Shown piece by piece: positions 17,141-25,598 of a stretch of DNA of 33,798 nt. The stretch lies in contig JAIRZM010000005.1 in NCBI GenBank assembly GCA_031267235.1, positions 1 to 33,798 of the forward strand. The letters are read 5' to 3'. The stretch comes from Holosporaceae bacterium (GTDB lineage Bacteria; Pseudomonadota; Alphaproteobacteria; UBA3830). Made by a program: the position numbers and the translations under genes. The notes beneath the pieces were generated by a model that was given only the letters and a program-made list of their open reading frames with translations, was not told where the DNA came from and ran no database searches. Position 1 is the stretch's first letter; each line of letters starts with the position of its first letter.

Positions 17141-18787
17141 ATGCGTTCATTTTTTATATTTGTAACTGGCGGTATTATGTCATCTCTGGGAAAGGGAATA
17201 GCGTCGGCAAGTATTGGAACTTTGCTGCAGGCGCGTGGTTATTCCGTTCGCATGAAGAAACTTGATCCATACATAAACGTCGATCCTGGCACCATGAGTC
17301 CATACCGGCACGGAGAAGTTTTCGTCATGGACGATGGCTGTGAAGCCGATCTGGATTTCGGTCACTACGAAAGATTCACCGGCTTACAATGCACAGCGAA
17401 CGATTCTCTCACCACTGGAAAAGTTTATGAAAAAGTGTTGCTTCAGGAAAGGCGTGGTGATTATCTTGGATCTGATGTGCAGGTAATTCCACATATCACG
17501 AGTGAAATAAAGCGTTTTATAACGGCTGGCCACGACAACGTGGATTTCACCATATGTGAGATAGGTGGAACAGTTGGAGATATAGAGGGATTGCCATACA
17601 TAGAAGCCATTAGACAATTAAAGATAGATTTGGGCTCTACTAGAGTCGCTTGCATTCACCTAACTTACCTGCCCTATATGAAAGCATCGGAGGAGTTGAA
17701 GACAAAACCAACCCAGCACTCGGTGAAATTACTGCAGAGTATGGGAGTGCAGCCGGATATAATTCTTTGCAGGTGCGAAAAAGACGTGGAAGATGATATA
17801 AAAGCGAAACTCTCTATGTTCTGCAATGTGAAAAAAGAAAACGTCGTGGAAGCGTTGGATGCGGAAAATATCTATCTAATTCCCCATAAATATCACCTTG
17901 CAGGTTTGGATCGACAGGTTTGCGCTAGTTTTGGCTTGGAAACTCCAGAGTTGAATGAGAGGACGGAAGTGAAAATTCGCGAGAAATGGGGTTCCCTCGA
18001 GCATGCCATTTGCACTCCATCTAAGATCGTAAAAATTGCCGTGGTGGGCAAGTATATAAAACTGAAGGATGCGTATATTTCACTGTCTCAGGCTGTATGC
18101 CACGGAGGAATCGCTCATGATGCACAGGTTGAAATAGATTGGCTGGATGCCGGCCTGGATCAAAGAGATTTAGAGAATGACCTCCATGGCGTTTCCGGCG
18201 TATTGGTGCCCGGAGGCTTTGATATCGGCGGAGTTGAAGGAAAGATTGCTGCCATTAAATTCGCACGGGAGAATAAAGTTCCGTTTTTGGGCATATGCTT
18301 CGGATTGCAGTTGGCGGTGATTGAATCCTGCAGAAACGTGGCTGGAGCGTCAAAAGCGACCAGTCGAGAATTTTCGGATAATGGCGAAATGGTTGTTGAT
18401 TTCATGGACAAATGGGAACTGAATGGAACAACGGAAGCAAGAATTCAGTCTGGAGCCAAAGGAGGAACCATGAGGTTGGGAAGCTATCCATGCAAAATCT
18501 CTGCCGGAACTTTGGCCCATAAAATTTATAACTCGACAGAAATAACAGAGCGTCATCGGCATCGCTTTGAAGTTAATATCAAAAAATACAGTGAACTGTT
18601 TAGCAAAGCAGGTTTGAAGTTTTCGGGCATGTCCACCGATGGCATATTGCCGGAAATCGTTGAGCGACATGATCATCCATTTTTTATTGCTACTCAGGCT
18701 CATCCGGAATTCAAATCGCATCCATTCGCTCCACATCCATTATTCTCTAGTTTTATAAAAGCGGCCATCGATTATCAGGTTCATTAG
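17141..18787 (+). CDS. pyrG: CTP synthase
   Basis: Makes CTP from UTP, ATP and glutamine. The N-terminal synthetase domain (1 to about 265) begins FIFVTGGIMSSLGKGIASASIG and has LDPYINVDPGTMSPYRHGEVFV. The C-terminal class I glutaminase has the nucleophile Cys386 (LGICFGLQLAV) and the His-Glu pair in TQAHPEF. 548 residues is the usual size. The ATG at 17141 has no clear Shine-Dalgarno. A GTTGC/GCAAC inverted repeat at about 17104-17130, around a T-run, lies just before the start; its purpose is unknown. Confidence 0.95.
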   Translation: MRSFFIFVTGGIMSSLGKGIASASIGTLLQARGYSVRMKKLDPYINVDPGTMSPYRHGEVFVMDDGCEADLDFGHYERFTGLQCTANDSLTTGKVYEKVLLQERRGDYLGSDVQVIPHITSEIKRFITAGHDNVDFTICEIGGTVGDIEGLPYIEAIRQLKIDLGSTRVACIHLTYLPYMKASEELKTKPTQHSVKLLQSMGVQPDIILCRCEKDVEDDIKAKLSMFCNVKKENVVEALDAENIYLIPHKYHLAGLDRQVCASFGLETPELNERTEVKIREKWGSLEHAICTPSKIVKIAVVGKYIKLKDAYISLSQAVCHGGIAHDAQVEIDWLDAGLDQRDLENDLHGVSGVLVPGGFDIGGVEGKIAAIKFARENKVPFLGICFGLQLAVIESCRNVAGASKATSREFSDNGEMVVDFMDKWELNGTTEARIQSGAKGGTMRLGSYPCKISAGTLAHKIYNSTEITERHRHRFEVNIKKYSELFSKAGLKFSGMSTDGILPEIVERHDHPFFIATQAHPEFKSHPFAPHPLFSSFIKAAIDYQVH

Positions 18788-18797
18788 CCGAAAATTT

Positions 18798-19649
18798 TTA
18801 TTGGTATTCGTAGAATCCACTTTTGGTTTTTTTGCCCAGAAGGCCACGCGTCACATAGCTTTCCAGGAGAGGACAAGGGGCGTATTTGTTTTCACCGAGT
18901 TCTTTCTGCAAAGTTTTTAAAATTGCAAGCACGGTATCCAATCCTATTAAATCCGCTAAAGCCAGCGGCCCAATCGGGTGATTGGCTCCCAGAGTCAGAG
19001 CCGCATCAATTTGTTCAGTAGACGATACATTTTCCTGAAGAGCGTAGATCGCTTCATTTATCATGGGAATCAAAATGCGATTCAACACAAATCCCGGAGA
19101 ATTTTTTGATACTATAGGCGTTTTTTTTAGTTTCTTCGCCAATTGCAAGAAAAAATCGAAAGTTTCATTGCTGGTCTGCGAACCTCTAATAATTTCCAAT
19201 AATTCCATAATTGGCGGTGGATTCATGAAATGTAATCCGATAAATTTTTCCGGCCAAGGTACGAAACCGGCAAGAGAAGTAATGGAATAGGAGGAAGTAT
19301 TCGTTGCCACAAGGGACGATTCTGTTAAAATATTCGACAATTCATGAAATATGCTGATTTTTGCGGAAAAATCCTCGAATGCAGACTCCATAAATATGCT
19401 GCAATCATGTAATTCTTCCATTTTTGTATGATGGGAAATGCGATTTTCTATGTTGACGATCTCTTCATCAATGAGACATTTGGATTTAAGTTTTTCCAAA
19501 GACGTATGGATGCGATTTTTGGATTTTTCGAGAATTTGTTCTGCTAGATCGTAGATTTTCACACTGTAACCAGCGGTGGCGAACACTTGTCCTATTCCGG
19601 ATCCCATCTGTCCCGCGCCAAGAACTGCAACGGTTGCGTTTTCTTCCAT
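18798..19649 (-). CDS. 3-hydroxyacyl-CoA (3-hydroxybutyryl-CoA) dehydrogenase
   Basis: NAD(P)-dependent oxidation of 3-hydroxybutyryl-CoA to acetoacetyl-CoA, or the reverse reduction. The Rossmann motif VAVLGAGQMGSGIGQVFATAGYSV sits at residues 7-30. SLVATNTSSYSITSLAG, GLHFMNPPPIMELLEII (catalytic His) and PGFVLNRILIPMINEAIYAL match the family, with the C-terminal dimerisation domain GANHPIGPLALADLIGLD. 283 residues is the standard size. It lies 18 bases after the GntP permease gene on the same strand, so the two are probably co-transcribed and may handle hydroxybutyrate-type compounds. Convergent with pyrG, with 10 bases between stops. Confidence 0.88.
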   Translation of the reverse strand: MEENATVAVLGAGQMGSGIGQVFATAGYSVKIYDLAEQILEKSKNRIHTSLEKLKSKCLIDEEIVNIENRISHHTKMEELHDCSIFMESAFEDFSAKISIFHELSNILTESSLVATNTSSYSITSLAGFVPWPEKFIGLHFMNPPPIMELLEIIRGSQTSNETFDFFLQLAKKLKKTPIVSKNSPGFVLNRILIPMINEAIYALQENVSSTEQIDAALTLGANHPIGPLALADLIGLDTVLAILKTLQKELGENKYAPCPLLESYVTRGLLGKKTKSGFYEYQ

Positions 19650-19667
19650 AATTATTCCAAATAATTG

Positions 19668-21050
19668 CTAAAACACTCCGAGCATACCATAAAGAACTAA
19701 AGCTGCAATGGTGGCAATGCAGGTGTTTAGCAGTGCGATAACAAATATATCTTTGTAGGAATCTCTATGACTAAGTCCACAAATTACCAGGAGCGTGATA
19801 ATTGCTCCATTATGAGGAAGAGCATGCAAAGTGCTGGAGGCGAGACATATTATTCTATGGAGAATTTCGGGCGCTATGCCGGAAGAATTAGCCATTTCCA
19901 GCAGTTTTGCCCCCATCATTTCCAGCGATATGCTTAGTCCTCCGGAAGCGGACCCAGTAACAGCCGACAATATTCCAGTTACGCAAGTTCCGGAAATCAG
20001 TGGATTTCCGGATGACATGGACAGCACTCCATCCCGCAGCATGGCAAATCCCGGAAGACTATTTATCACGGCTCCATATCCCACCACCGAAGCGGTGTTA
20101 AATATCGGAACTAGCGCATCAACGGCTCCGGTATTTAAACATTTGGTTATGTCGATCTTTTTATAGTGACAGGCCACCAGAAATGTCAGCGCAAAAAATA
20201 CTGATATTATAATAGCCCAGTTGCTAGCCACTGTTTTTATGTCTATGACTCCATATTTTTCCTGCTCCAGATAGGAAGTATCCATATTTGGAAAAACAAA
20301 CTTAACGGAAAGATAGTTCATGAGTATCACTATGATAACCGGAGAAATGGCAACCCAGAAGCGCGGCAAATCCTTGCGAAACATGGCAATGACTTTATCA
20401 TCATGAGTTCCATATCCTTCTAAATTCTTGCGGGCAGTTTTAAGCTGATTTTTTAGCCATAGCATCCCCAATGCAAACATGATAATGCCTGATATAAAGC
20501 CAATGCCTGGAGCAGCAAAGGTATTCGTGCCGAAATATTGGGCCGGAATTGCATTCTGAATGGCTGGAGTTCCAGGAAATGCCACCATGGTGAAGGTAAA
20601 TGACCCCAGCGCTATGGCGCCCGGTATCAATCTCTTGGGAGTGTCTGATTTTCTAAATAAAGCTACGGCTATTGGATAGACGGCAAAAGCAACGACAAAG
20701 AGCGAAACTCCACCGTAGGTCAGAACGCTGCAGGAAAGCACGACAGCCAGAATGGCATTCTCGGATCCCATTTTATCGGACACATATTCTGCTATGGAAC
20801 GAGCGCTGCCGGAACTTTCCATAATTTTTCCAAAAATTGCGCTCAGCAAAAATAACGGAAAATAAACAGTGACAAAATCGCCTAACTTTACCATAAATAT
20901 TTGGGTATAGTGAGCTAAAAGAGATTCGTCTCCACTCAAAAATACAGCTGTGAGTGCCAGAAACGGCGCCAGTAGCAGCACAGAAAATCCACGATAGGCG
21001 AAAAAAATTAGCAATGCTATGGATAAAAATATACTTGAAACTTCTAACAT
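19668..21050 (-). CDS. GntP-family permease
   Basis: Inner-membrane H+ symporter family that takes up gluconate and other small hydroxy acids; some members carry 3-hydroxybutyrate. 460 residues with about 12-14 hydrophobic segments. FFAYRGFSVLLLAPFLAL at the start, VLTYGGVSLFVVAFAVYPIA and the C-terminal SSTLHALPHNGAIITLL are typical. The ATG at 21048-21050 is chosen for the TAGGAGG just upstream; the frame extends 39 bases further without a ribosome site. Its neighbour, 3-hydroxyacyl-CoA dehydrogenase, suggests hydroxybutyrate as cargo, an inference from context. A free 3-hydroxybutyrate would still need a CoA ligase, which is not in the window. Confidence 0.8.
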   Translation of the reverse strand: MLEVSSIFLSIALLIFFAYRGFSVLLLAPFLALTAVFLSGDESLLAHYTQIFMVKLGDFVTVYFPLFLLSAIFGKIMESSGSARSIAEYVSDKMGSENAILAVVLSCSVLTYGGVSLFVVAFAVYPIAVALFRKSDTPKRLIPGAIALGSFTFTMVAFPGTPAIQNAIPAQYFGTNTFAAPGIGFISGIIMFALGMLWLKNQLKTARKNLEGYGTHDDKVIAMFRKDLPRFWVAISPVIIVILMNYLSVKFVFPNMDTSYLEQEKYGVIDIKTVASNWAIIISVFFALTFLVACHYKKIDITKCLNTGAVDALVPIFNTASVVGYGAVINSLPGFAMLRDGVLSMSSGNPLISGTCVTGILSAVTGSASGGLSISLEMMGAKLLEMANSSGIAPEILHRIICLASSTLHALPHNGAIITLLVICGLSHRDSYKDIFVIALLNTCIATIAALVLYGMLGVF

Positions 21051-21145
21051 GCGGCCTCCTACGACACTGGCAGTTGTAGAGTGTACCAACGAGCATATTA
21101 ATATTTAGTTAAGCGCCAATGAACAACAAGTTTGCGGTTCTAGTG

Positions 21146-22519
21146 CTACTTTTTCATTGTTGCTTCGAAGATTCTCACATATTCATCTATCATGAACTTA
21201 GTGTCGCTGAACTTTTCTGCTTGCTTGAGGCCCAAGAGTTTCAACCTTTTTCGCAATTGATTGTCGGAGGTAATTTTTATCATGGCTCTAATCATTTCCT
21301 CTTGGCTCAGGGGATCAAAAAATACAGCTGCATCTCCGGCGATTTCCGGAAGGCTAGCGCAGTTGCTGCAGGTCACCGGAATTCCCGCTTCCATTGCCTC
21401 AATGATTGGCATGCCAAATCCCTCATAGAAGGACGGATATATGAAGGCACAGGCATTGGACAGCAATATATGCAAATCATCGTTGGAAATGTAGTCCGTA
21501 AAAATAACTTTATCTTCAATTTTATTAAGGGCGGCAATCTTTCTAAATTTATCGCAGCCGGTGGGGCAAGATCCGGCCAAAACGAGTTTCATAGCGGAGC
21601 CGGTTCGCTCCAAAAATTTTGCAAATGCCTGAATTAGCCCGTGGTGATTTTTGTTTCCCCAAAAAGCTGAAATAAATAGTAGATATTTATCCTTCCCAAT
21701 GCGATACTTGCCTAAAGTTTCTGCCTGTTGCTTCTTTGGAATTGATTTGTGGATCCTTTTTGCTAATTTTATGTGGATCATTTTCACGCGGCTTTCGGGG
21801 ATATTAAACTCATCAAGTATTCGTTTTTGGGAAAAATTTGATACGGTTATTATTTGATCATCATTTCGAATGCTTTTGATGATGGCGTTTCCAAATAATT
21901 TTGTAAATCTACCTCTTTTGCACGGCGTATCATCTAGGTATACCATGTCATGAATTGTTGATATTTTATGATGTGGGAATTCCAGCAGAGATGAAGTACA
22001 ATCGTTTTTCCAGTAAAGATCGCATTTGTCGTCGACAACTATTTCATTGAAGAAAATGATTTGATCAAATAACCACCTAAGGGTGTCAAATGTAAATAGA
22101 TTTAGGGTGGAGAAAATAATATTTTTAAGAAAGTCATATTGCATCTTGGCTTTTATAAGTTTTACATTTTGAAATCTATCCAGCTTGTGGTAATCCCTAT
22201 CCGAATAGTCAGATAAAATCAGGAGAATACGCCAAGTTGGTCTTTTTTGAGCAATGCCGGCGATGATATTTTCCGTAAGCGTTTTTACTCCTCCTCTGCT
22301 TCTATTAAATGATAAATCGATAACTATATCGCGGGTAAATTCCGGCGGCCTATTTTTTAAGGTTTCTATTCTGGTGCTGGTAAATATATCCGCTAGTTTG
22401 GCATTCGAAAGCAATACTCCCAGCAAAAACAAACAAGCAATGGCAAATGCAAGAACAACTGCAATCCACAACATCTTGTATTCCTTTATTTTTCCGAGTG
22501 TTGGTGCGCTAATTTTCAT
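21146..22519 (-). CDS. Membrane-anchored glycosyltransferase, GT4 family
   Basis: 457 residues. An N-terminal hydrophobic helix (about 15-40, MLWIAVVLAFAIACLFLLGVLL) anchors the enzyme. The GT-B fold follows: RSRGGVKTLTENIIAGI early, ISTIHDMVYLDD and ITVSNFSQKRI in the middle, FWGNKNHHGLIQAF, and the sugar-nucleotide site YPSFYEGFGMPIIEAMEAGIPV (the EX7E motif), CSNCASLPEIAGDAAVFFDP. Likely role: sugar transfer in surface polysaccharide or lipid-linked glycan synthesis; the sugar is unknown. No other polysaccharide genes are near. The GntP gene follows after 95 bases on the same strand, so it may or may not share a transcript. Confidence 0.88.
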   Translation of the reverse strand: MKISAPTLGKIKEYKMLWIAVVLAFAIACLFLLGVLLSNAKLADIFTSTRIETLKNRPPEFTRDIVIDLSFNRSRGGVKTLTENIIAGIAQKRPTWRILLILSDYSDRDYHKLDRFQNVKLIKAKMQYDFLKNIIFSTLNLFTFDTLRWLFDQIIFFNEIVVDDKCDLYWKNDCTSSLLEFPHHKISTIHDMVYLDDTPCKRGRFTKLFGNAIIKSIRNDDQIITVSNFSQKRILDEFNIPESRVKMIHIKLAKRIHKSIPKKQQAETLGKYRIGKDKYLLFISAFWGNKNHHGLIQAFAKFLERTGSAMKLVLAGSCPTGCDKFRKIAALNKIEDKVIFTDYISNDDLHILLSNACAFIYPSFYEGFGMPIIEAMEAGIPVTCSNCASLPEIAGDAAVFFDPLSQEEMIRAMIKITSDNQLRKRLKLLGLKQAEKFSDTKFMIDEYVRIFEATMKK

Positions 22520-22710
22520 GCTATTTCACCGTTTTCTAGGTGAATACTAGGGATGAATCATTAATAATTCGTTAAAGACTTGCCCCAGGCTTCACCTCCT
22601 TCATACTTAAAGTCGATCAAACACTTTTCACGGCGCAATTCCTATGGAGTATAATGACTCGCAAGGGTTGGTCTCATATGCATTGAGGTAATACATCGGC
22701 AAGAAAATAC

Positions 22711-22739
22711 TTGATAACGGTAGAAAAATTTGCTATAAT
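22711..22739 (+). promoter_or_regulatory. Near-consensus promoter for the Bax-inhibitor-1 family gene
   Basis: TTGATA (22711-22716), a 17-base spacer and a perfect TATAAT (22734-22739), 24 bases before the ATG at 22764. This is one of the strongest promoters in the window. Confidence 0.8.
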
Positions 22740-22763
22740 TCGTCCGTAGCTGTGGAGGATTTT

Positions 22764-23474
22764 ATGAAGGATAAAGTTACGTCGTTCTACAAAGAAGCCG
22801 CCGGTGTTCTGGATGCCGGGTTGCGCAAGTATATGTTAAATGTTTTTTCCTACATGTCGGTGGGGCTAGCGTTAACGGCCATAGTAGCCTATTCACTCAG
22901 TAACTCTGTGACGTTTATGTTGGCACTTTTTTCATCTCCGGTCGTTTCTTGGATCTTAGCTCTGGTGCCCTTCGGGATATCAATATATTTAAGCGTAAGA
23001 ATAGCAAGCATGTCCGCCGAGAGAGCAAAATGGTTGTTTATCGCCTTTGCAGTCTGTTTGGGAATCTCGCTGTCGTCCATCTTTATGGTTTATTCTAGTG
23101 CGAGCATTGCCTACACTTTCTTTGTAACTTCTTCCATGTTTTTGGCAATGGTGATCTACGGTTATGTGACCGAGAAGGATCTAACCGGCGCCGGATCCTT
23201 TCTGATCATGGGATTGATGGGGGTGATTATTGCCAGCATCGTAAATATATTCCTGCGAAGCTCCGTGACGGAACTAGTACTGTCGATCATAGGTGTGATT
23301 ATCTTCACCGGGCTGACCGCCTACGATACTCAGAGGATAAAGAGCTACTACTTCGATTCAGACAGCGCAGAAGCAAGCGAGAAAAAGGCTATTTTTGGTG
23401 CGCTGCAGCTATATCTGGATTTTATCAATCTATTCCTCTATGCGTTGCGATTCCTGGGAGTGCGCAGAGACTAG
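22764..23474 (+). CDS. Bax inhibitor-1 / YccA-family membrane protein
   Basis: 236 residues with seven hydrophobic segments, the BI-1 (TMBIM) layout. Marks are the N-terminal amphipathic stretch ending in LRKYMLNVFSYMSVGLALTAIVAYS, TEKDLTGAGSFLIMG and the conserved TAYDTQRIK before the last segments. Bacterial members include YccA, which interacts with the FtsH protease, and the calcium-leak protein YetJ. The ATG at 22764 follows GGAGG by six bases; the GTG at 22752 precedes that site. A strong promoter sits just upstream, so it is transcribed on its own. rimP begins 77 bases later behind its own promoter candidate. Confidence 0.9.
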   Translation: MKDKVTSFYKEAAGVLDAGLRKYMLNVFSYMSVGLALTAIVAYSLSNSVTFMLALFSSPVVSWILALVPFGISIYLSVRIASMSAERAKWLFIAFAVCLGISLSSIFMVYSSASIAYTFFVTSSMFLAMVIYGYVTEKDLTGAGSFLIMGLMGVIIASIVNIFLRSSVTELVLSIIGVIIFTGLTAYDTQRIKSYYFDSDSAEASEKKAIFGALQLYLDFINLFLYALRFLGVRRD

Positions 23475-23507
23475 ATCTTCTGGAGCAGCTTTTCCGTCAA
23501 TACTCTG

Positions 23508-23536
23508 TTGCGACTCGGATTGTTTTCCTGTATTTT
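23508..23536 (+). promoter_or_regulatory. Candidate promoter for the rimP-nusA-infB-rbfA operon
   Basis: TTGCGA (23508-23513), a 17-base spacer and TATTTT (23531-23536). It lies between the Bax-inhibitor gene and rimP and would give a very short leader. Hexamers are moderate. Confidence 0.4.
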
Positions 23537-23551
23537 GAGACTGCTGCTCAA

Positions 23552-24049
23552 GTGGGGGATGGTGTTTTTTTGAATTTAAAGGAAAAAATTATCGCTGCTG
23601 TGGAAGATTCTCTGATCGCGAACGGATACGAGCCAGTAACGGTAAAAGTTGTCGGCGGTTCCAGGCCTGTTGTTTGCATTGATATCGAGCGTCTAGATGG
23701 CGACCCAGTGTCGATGGATGATTGTGTAAAAGCGAATAATTTAATTTCAGTAATTTTAGATGTTGAAAATTTTATAAATGGCCCCTACAATCTAGAGGTT
23801 AGTTCGCCCGGCGACTATCGTCTTCTCACGAAAATTAGCGATTTTGAGCGTTTTTGCGGTAAAGACGTGAAGCTAGAGCTCTACGCCAAAATAAATGGAC
23901 GGCGCAAGTTCTCCGGCAAACTCACGAGAGTGGCAGGAAATGCTAACGATGCTGTTGTCTATTTGAAAGAAGAGTGCGATACTGATGCGGTCGAGCTTAA
24001 AATGCCATATAAAAACATTAAAAAAGCGAGCATAAAAAGGTTTTTTTAG
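23552..24049 (+). CDS. rimP: RimP, ribosome maturation factor
   Basis: Needed for 30S subunit maturation. First gene of the conserved rimP-nusA-infB-rbfA cluster. The N-terminal domain has LKEKIIAAVEDSLIANGYEPVTVKVVGG, then VCIDIERLDGDPVSMDDCVKANNLISVILD and the family motif YNLEVSSPGDYRLLTKISDFERFCGKDV. The product is 165 residues. The start is uncertain: GTG at 23552 is given, but TTG at 23570 (preceded by GGGGGAT) would match the usual N-terminus more closely. Confidence 0.88.
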   Translation: MGDGVFLNLKEKIIAAVEDSLIANGYEPVTVKVVGGSRPVVCIDIERLDGDPVSMDDCVKANNLISVILDVENFINGPYNLEVSSPGDYRLLTKISDFERFCGKDVKLELYAKINGRRKFSGKLTRVAGNANDAVVYLKEECDTDAVELKMPYKNIKKASIKRFF

Positions 24050-24066
24050 AAAAAGGATAGGAGAAA

Positions 24067-25575
24067 ATGTCGACGGCATTATGGACTGATTCTCGTTTTT
24101 ACGGACCGGAGTTGCTGCAAATTTCGGATGCCGTTGCCCGAGAGAAAGGCTTAGAAAAAGAGAAGATCTTGGAGGCAATGGAAGGCGCCCTTCAAAAGGC
24201 TGCCAGATCAAAATATGGTCATGAGCACGACATACGAGTGACCATTGACAGAAAAACTGGCGAAGTATCAATTTTAAAATGTGTTACCGTAAAAGATACT
24301 GTGGAAAACGAAATAACGGAAATTTCCGTTGACGAAGCAAAGAAAATGGATCCAGGCGCAGGAATTGACCAAGTTTTTTCCATGAAATTGCCTCCGCTAA
24401 ATTTTGGCAGAGTCGCAGCTCAAGTTGGACGCCAGACTATCGTCCAAAGAATTCGAGAAGCGGAACGAGAAAAGCAATTCGAAGAATTCAAAGACAAAAC
24501 TGGAGAAATAATAAGCGGAGTTGTGAAGCGAGCTGAGTTTAGTTCTGTAACTCTGGACATAGGAAGAACAGAGGCCATTATAAAAAGAGACCAGCTTATT
24601 CCCAAAGAGAATTTTCGCGTTGGAGATAGAGTTCGCGCCTATATAGCGGACGTTTCACGAGAAGCCAAAGGGCCGCAGGTGTTTTTGTCTCGTACTCACC
24701 CGAAATTTATCGAGAAATTATTCATGCAGGAAGTTCCAGAGATCTATGATGGGGTGATAGAGATAAAAGCGATCGCCCGAGATCCTGGAAGTAGAGCGAA
24801 AATGGCCGTTTACACCGCCGACACAAATATAGATCCCATCGGCGCCTGTGTTGGAGTTCGTGGCAGCAGAGTTCAGGCGATAATTCAGGAATTGCAGGGA
24901 GAAAAAATAGACATAATACTCTGGTCAGACGATCCTGTTACTTTTGCTGTCAATGCGCTCGCTCCAGCGGAAATTTCCAAGGTTGTGGTGGATGAAGAAA
25001 ATAGAAAATTTGAAGTTTTGGCCCCGGACAATCAACTAAGTCTGGCCATAGGCAGAAGAGGACAGAATGTTCGACTGGCATCGCAGCTCATAGGCTGGAA
25101 TGTCACGGTTGTTTCAGAAACGGAGGCTATTGAGAAGAGCAATCAGGAATATCATGCTCGGTCCAAGATGTTCATGGATATGTTGGATTGCGATGAAGTT
25201 ATTGCCCATCTCCTTGTTACGGAAGGATTCGCCAACGTAGAAGAGTTGGCAGATACATCCAAAGAGGAGCTGGCTTCCATCAAAGGATTCGATGAAACCG
25301 TTGCCGAGGAGCTCATTTCGCGCGCCAAGAATTATATCGCTAATAAAGAAAAGGAAACTTTAGCCGAACTGAATGATATGGAAGTAGACCCTCAACTCTT
25401 AGAGTTTAAAATGCTTTCCAGCAAGGCGTTGCTAACATTAGCTCAGCATAACATCAAAAAGCTAGATGATTTGGCTGATTTGAGTTCCGGAGAACTAATG
25501 GAAATATTGCCAAATCTGGACGAGAGTTTCGCCAATGACATAATTATGAAATCCAGAGAACATTGGTTTAGCTAA
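24067..25575 (+). CDS. nusA: NusA, transcription termination/antitermination factor
   Basis: RNA polymerase-associated pausing, termination and antitermination factor. 502 residues. The N-terminal domain (1 to about 130) is followed by S1 (GEIISGVVKRAEFSSVTLDIGRTEAIIKRDQLIP), KH1 and KH2 (DPIGACVGVRGSRVQAIIQELQGEKIDIILW and LSLAIGRRGQNVRLASQL), then two helical C-terminal modules (TEGFANVEELA-TSKEELASIKGFDE and the one that follows). The ATG has AGGAG four bases upstream. The next gene is infB after 23 bases; the usual ylxR (DUF448) gene between them is absent. Confidence 0.95.
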   Translation: MSTALWTDSRFYGPELLQISDAVAREKGLEKEKILEAMEGALQKAARSKYGHEHDIRVTIDRKTGEVSILKCVTVKDTVENEITEISVDEAKKMDPGAGIDQVFSMKLPPLNFGRVAAQVGRQTIVQRIREAEREKQFEEFKDKTGEIISGVVKRAEFSSVTLDIGRTEAIIKRDQLIPKENFRVGDRVRAYIADVSREAKGPQVFLSRTHPKFIEKLFMQEVPEIYDGVIEIKAIARDPGSRAKMAVYTADTNIDPIGACVGVRGSRVQAIIQELQGEKIDIILWSDDPVTFAVNALAPAEISKVVVDEENRKFEVLAPDNQLSLAIGRRGQNVRLASQLIGWNVTVVSETEAIEKSNQEYHARSKMFMDMLDCDEVIAHLLVTEGFANVEELADTSKEELASIKGFDETVAEELISRAKNYIANKEKETLAELNDMEVDPQLLEFKMLSSKALLTLAQHNIKKLDDLADLSSGELMEILPNLDESFANDIIMKSREHWFS

Positions 25576-25598
25576 CGAATAGTAGCGGGGAAATTTAT

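Noticed and set aside
22585-22604. CACCTCCTT resembling the 3' end of 16S rRNA
   Set aside because: The upstream bases do not match the conserved 16S helix 45 sequence, so it is not an rRNA fragment.
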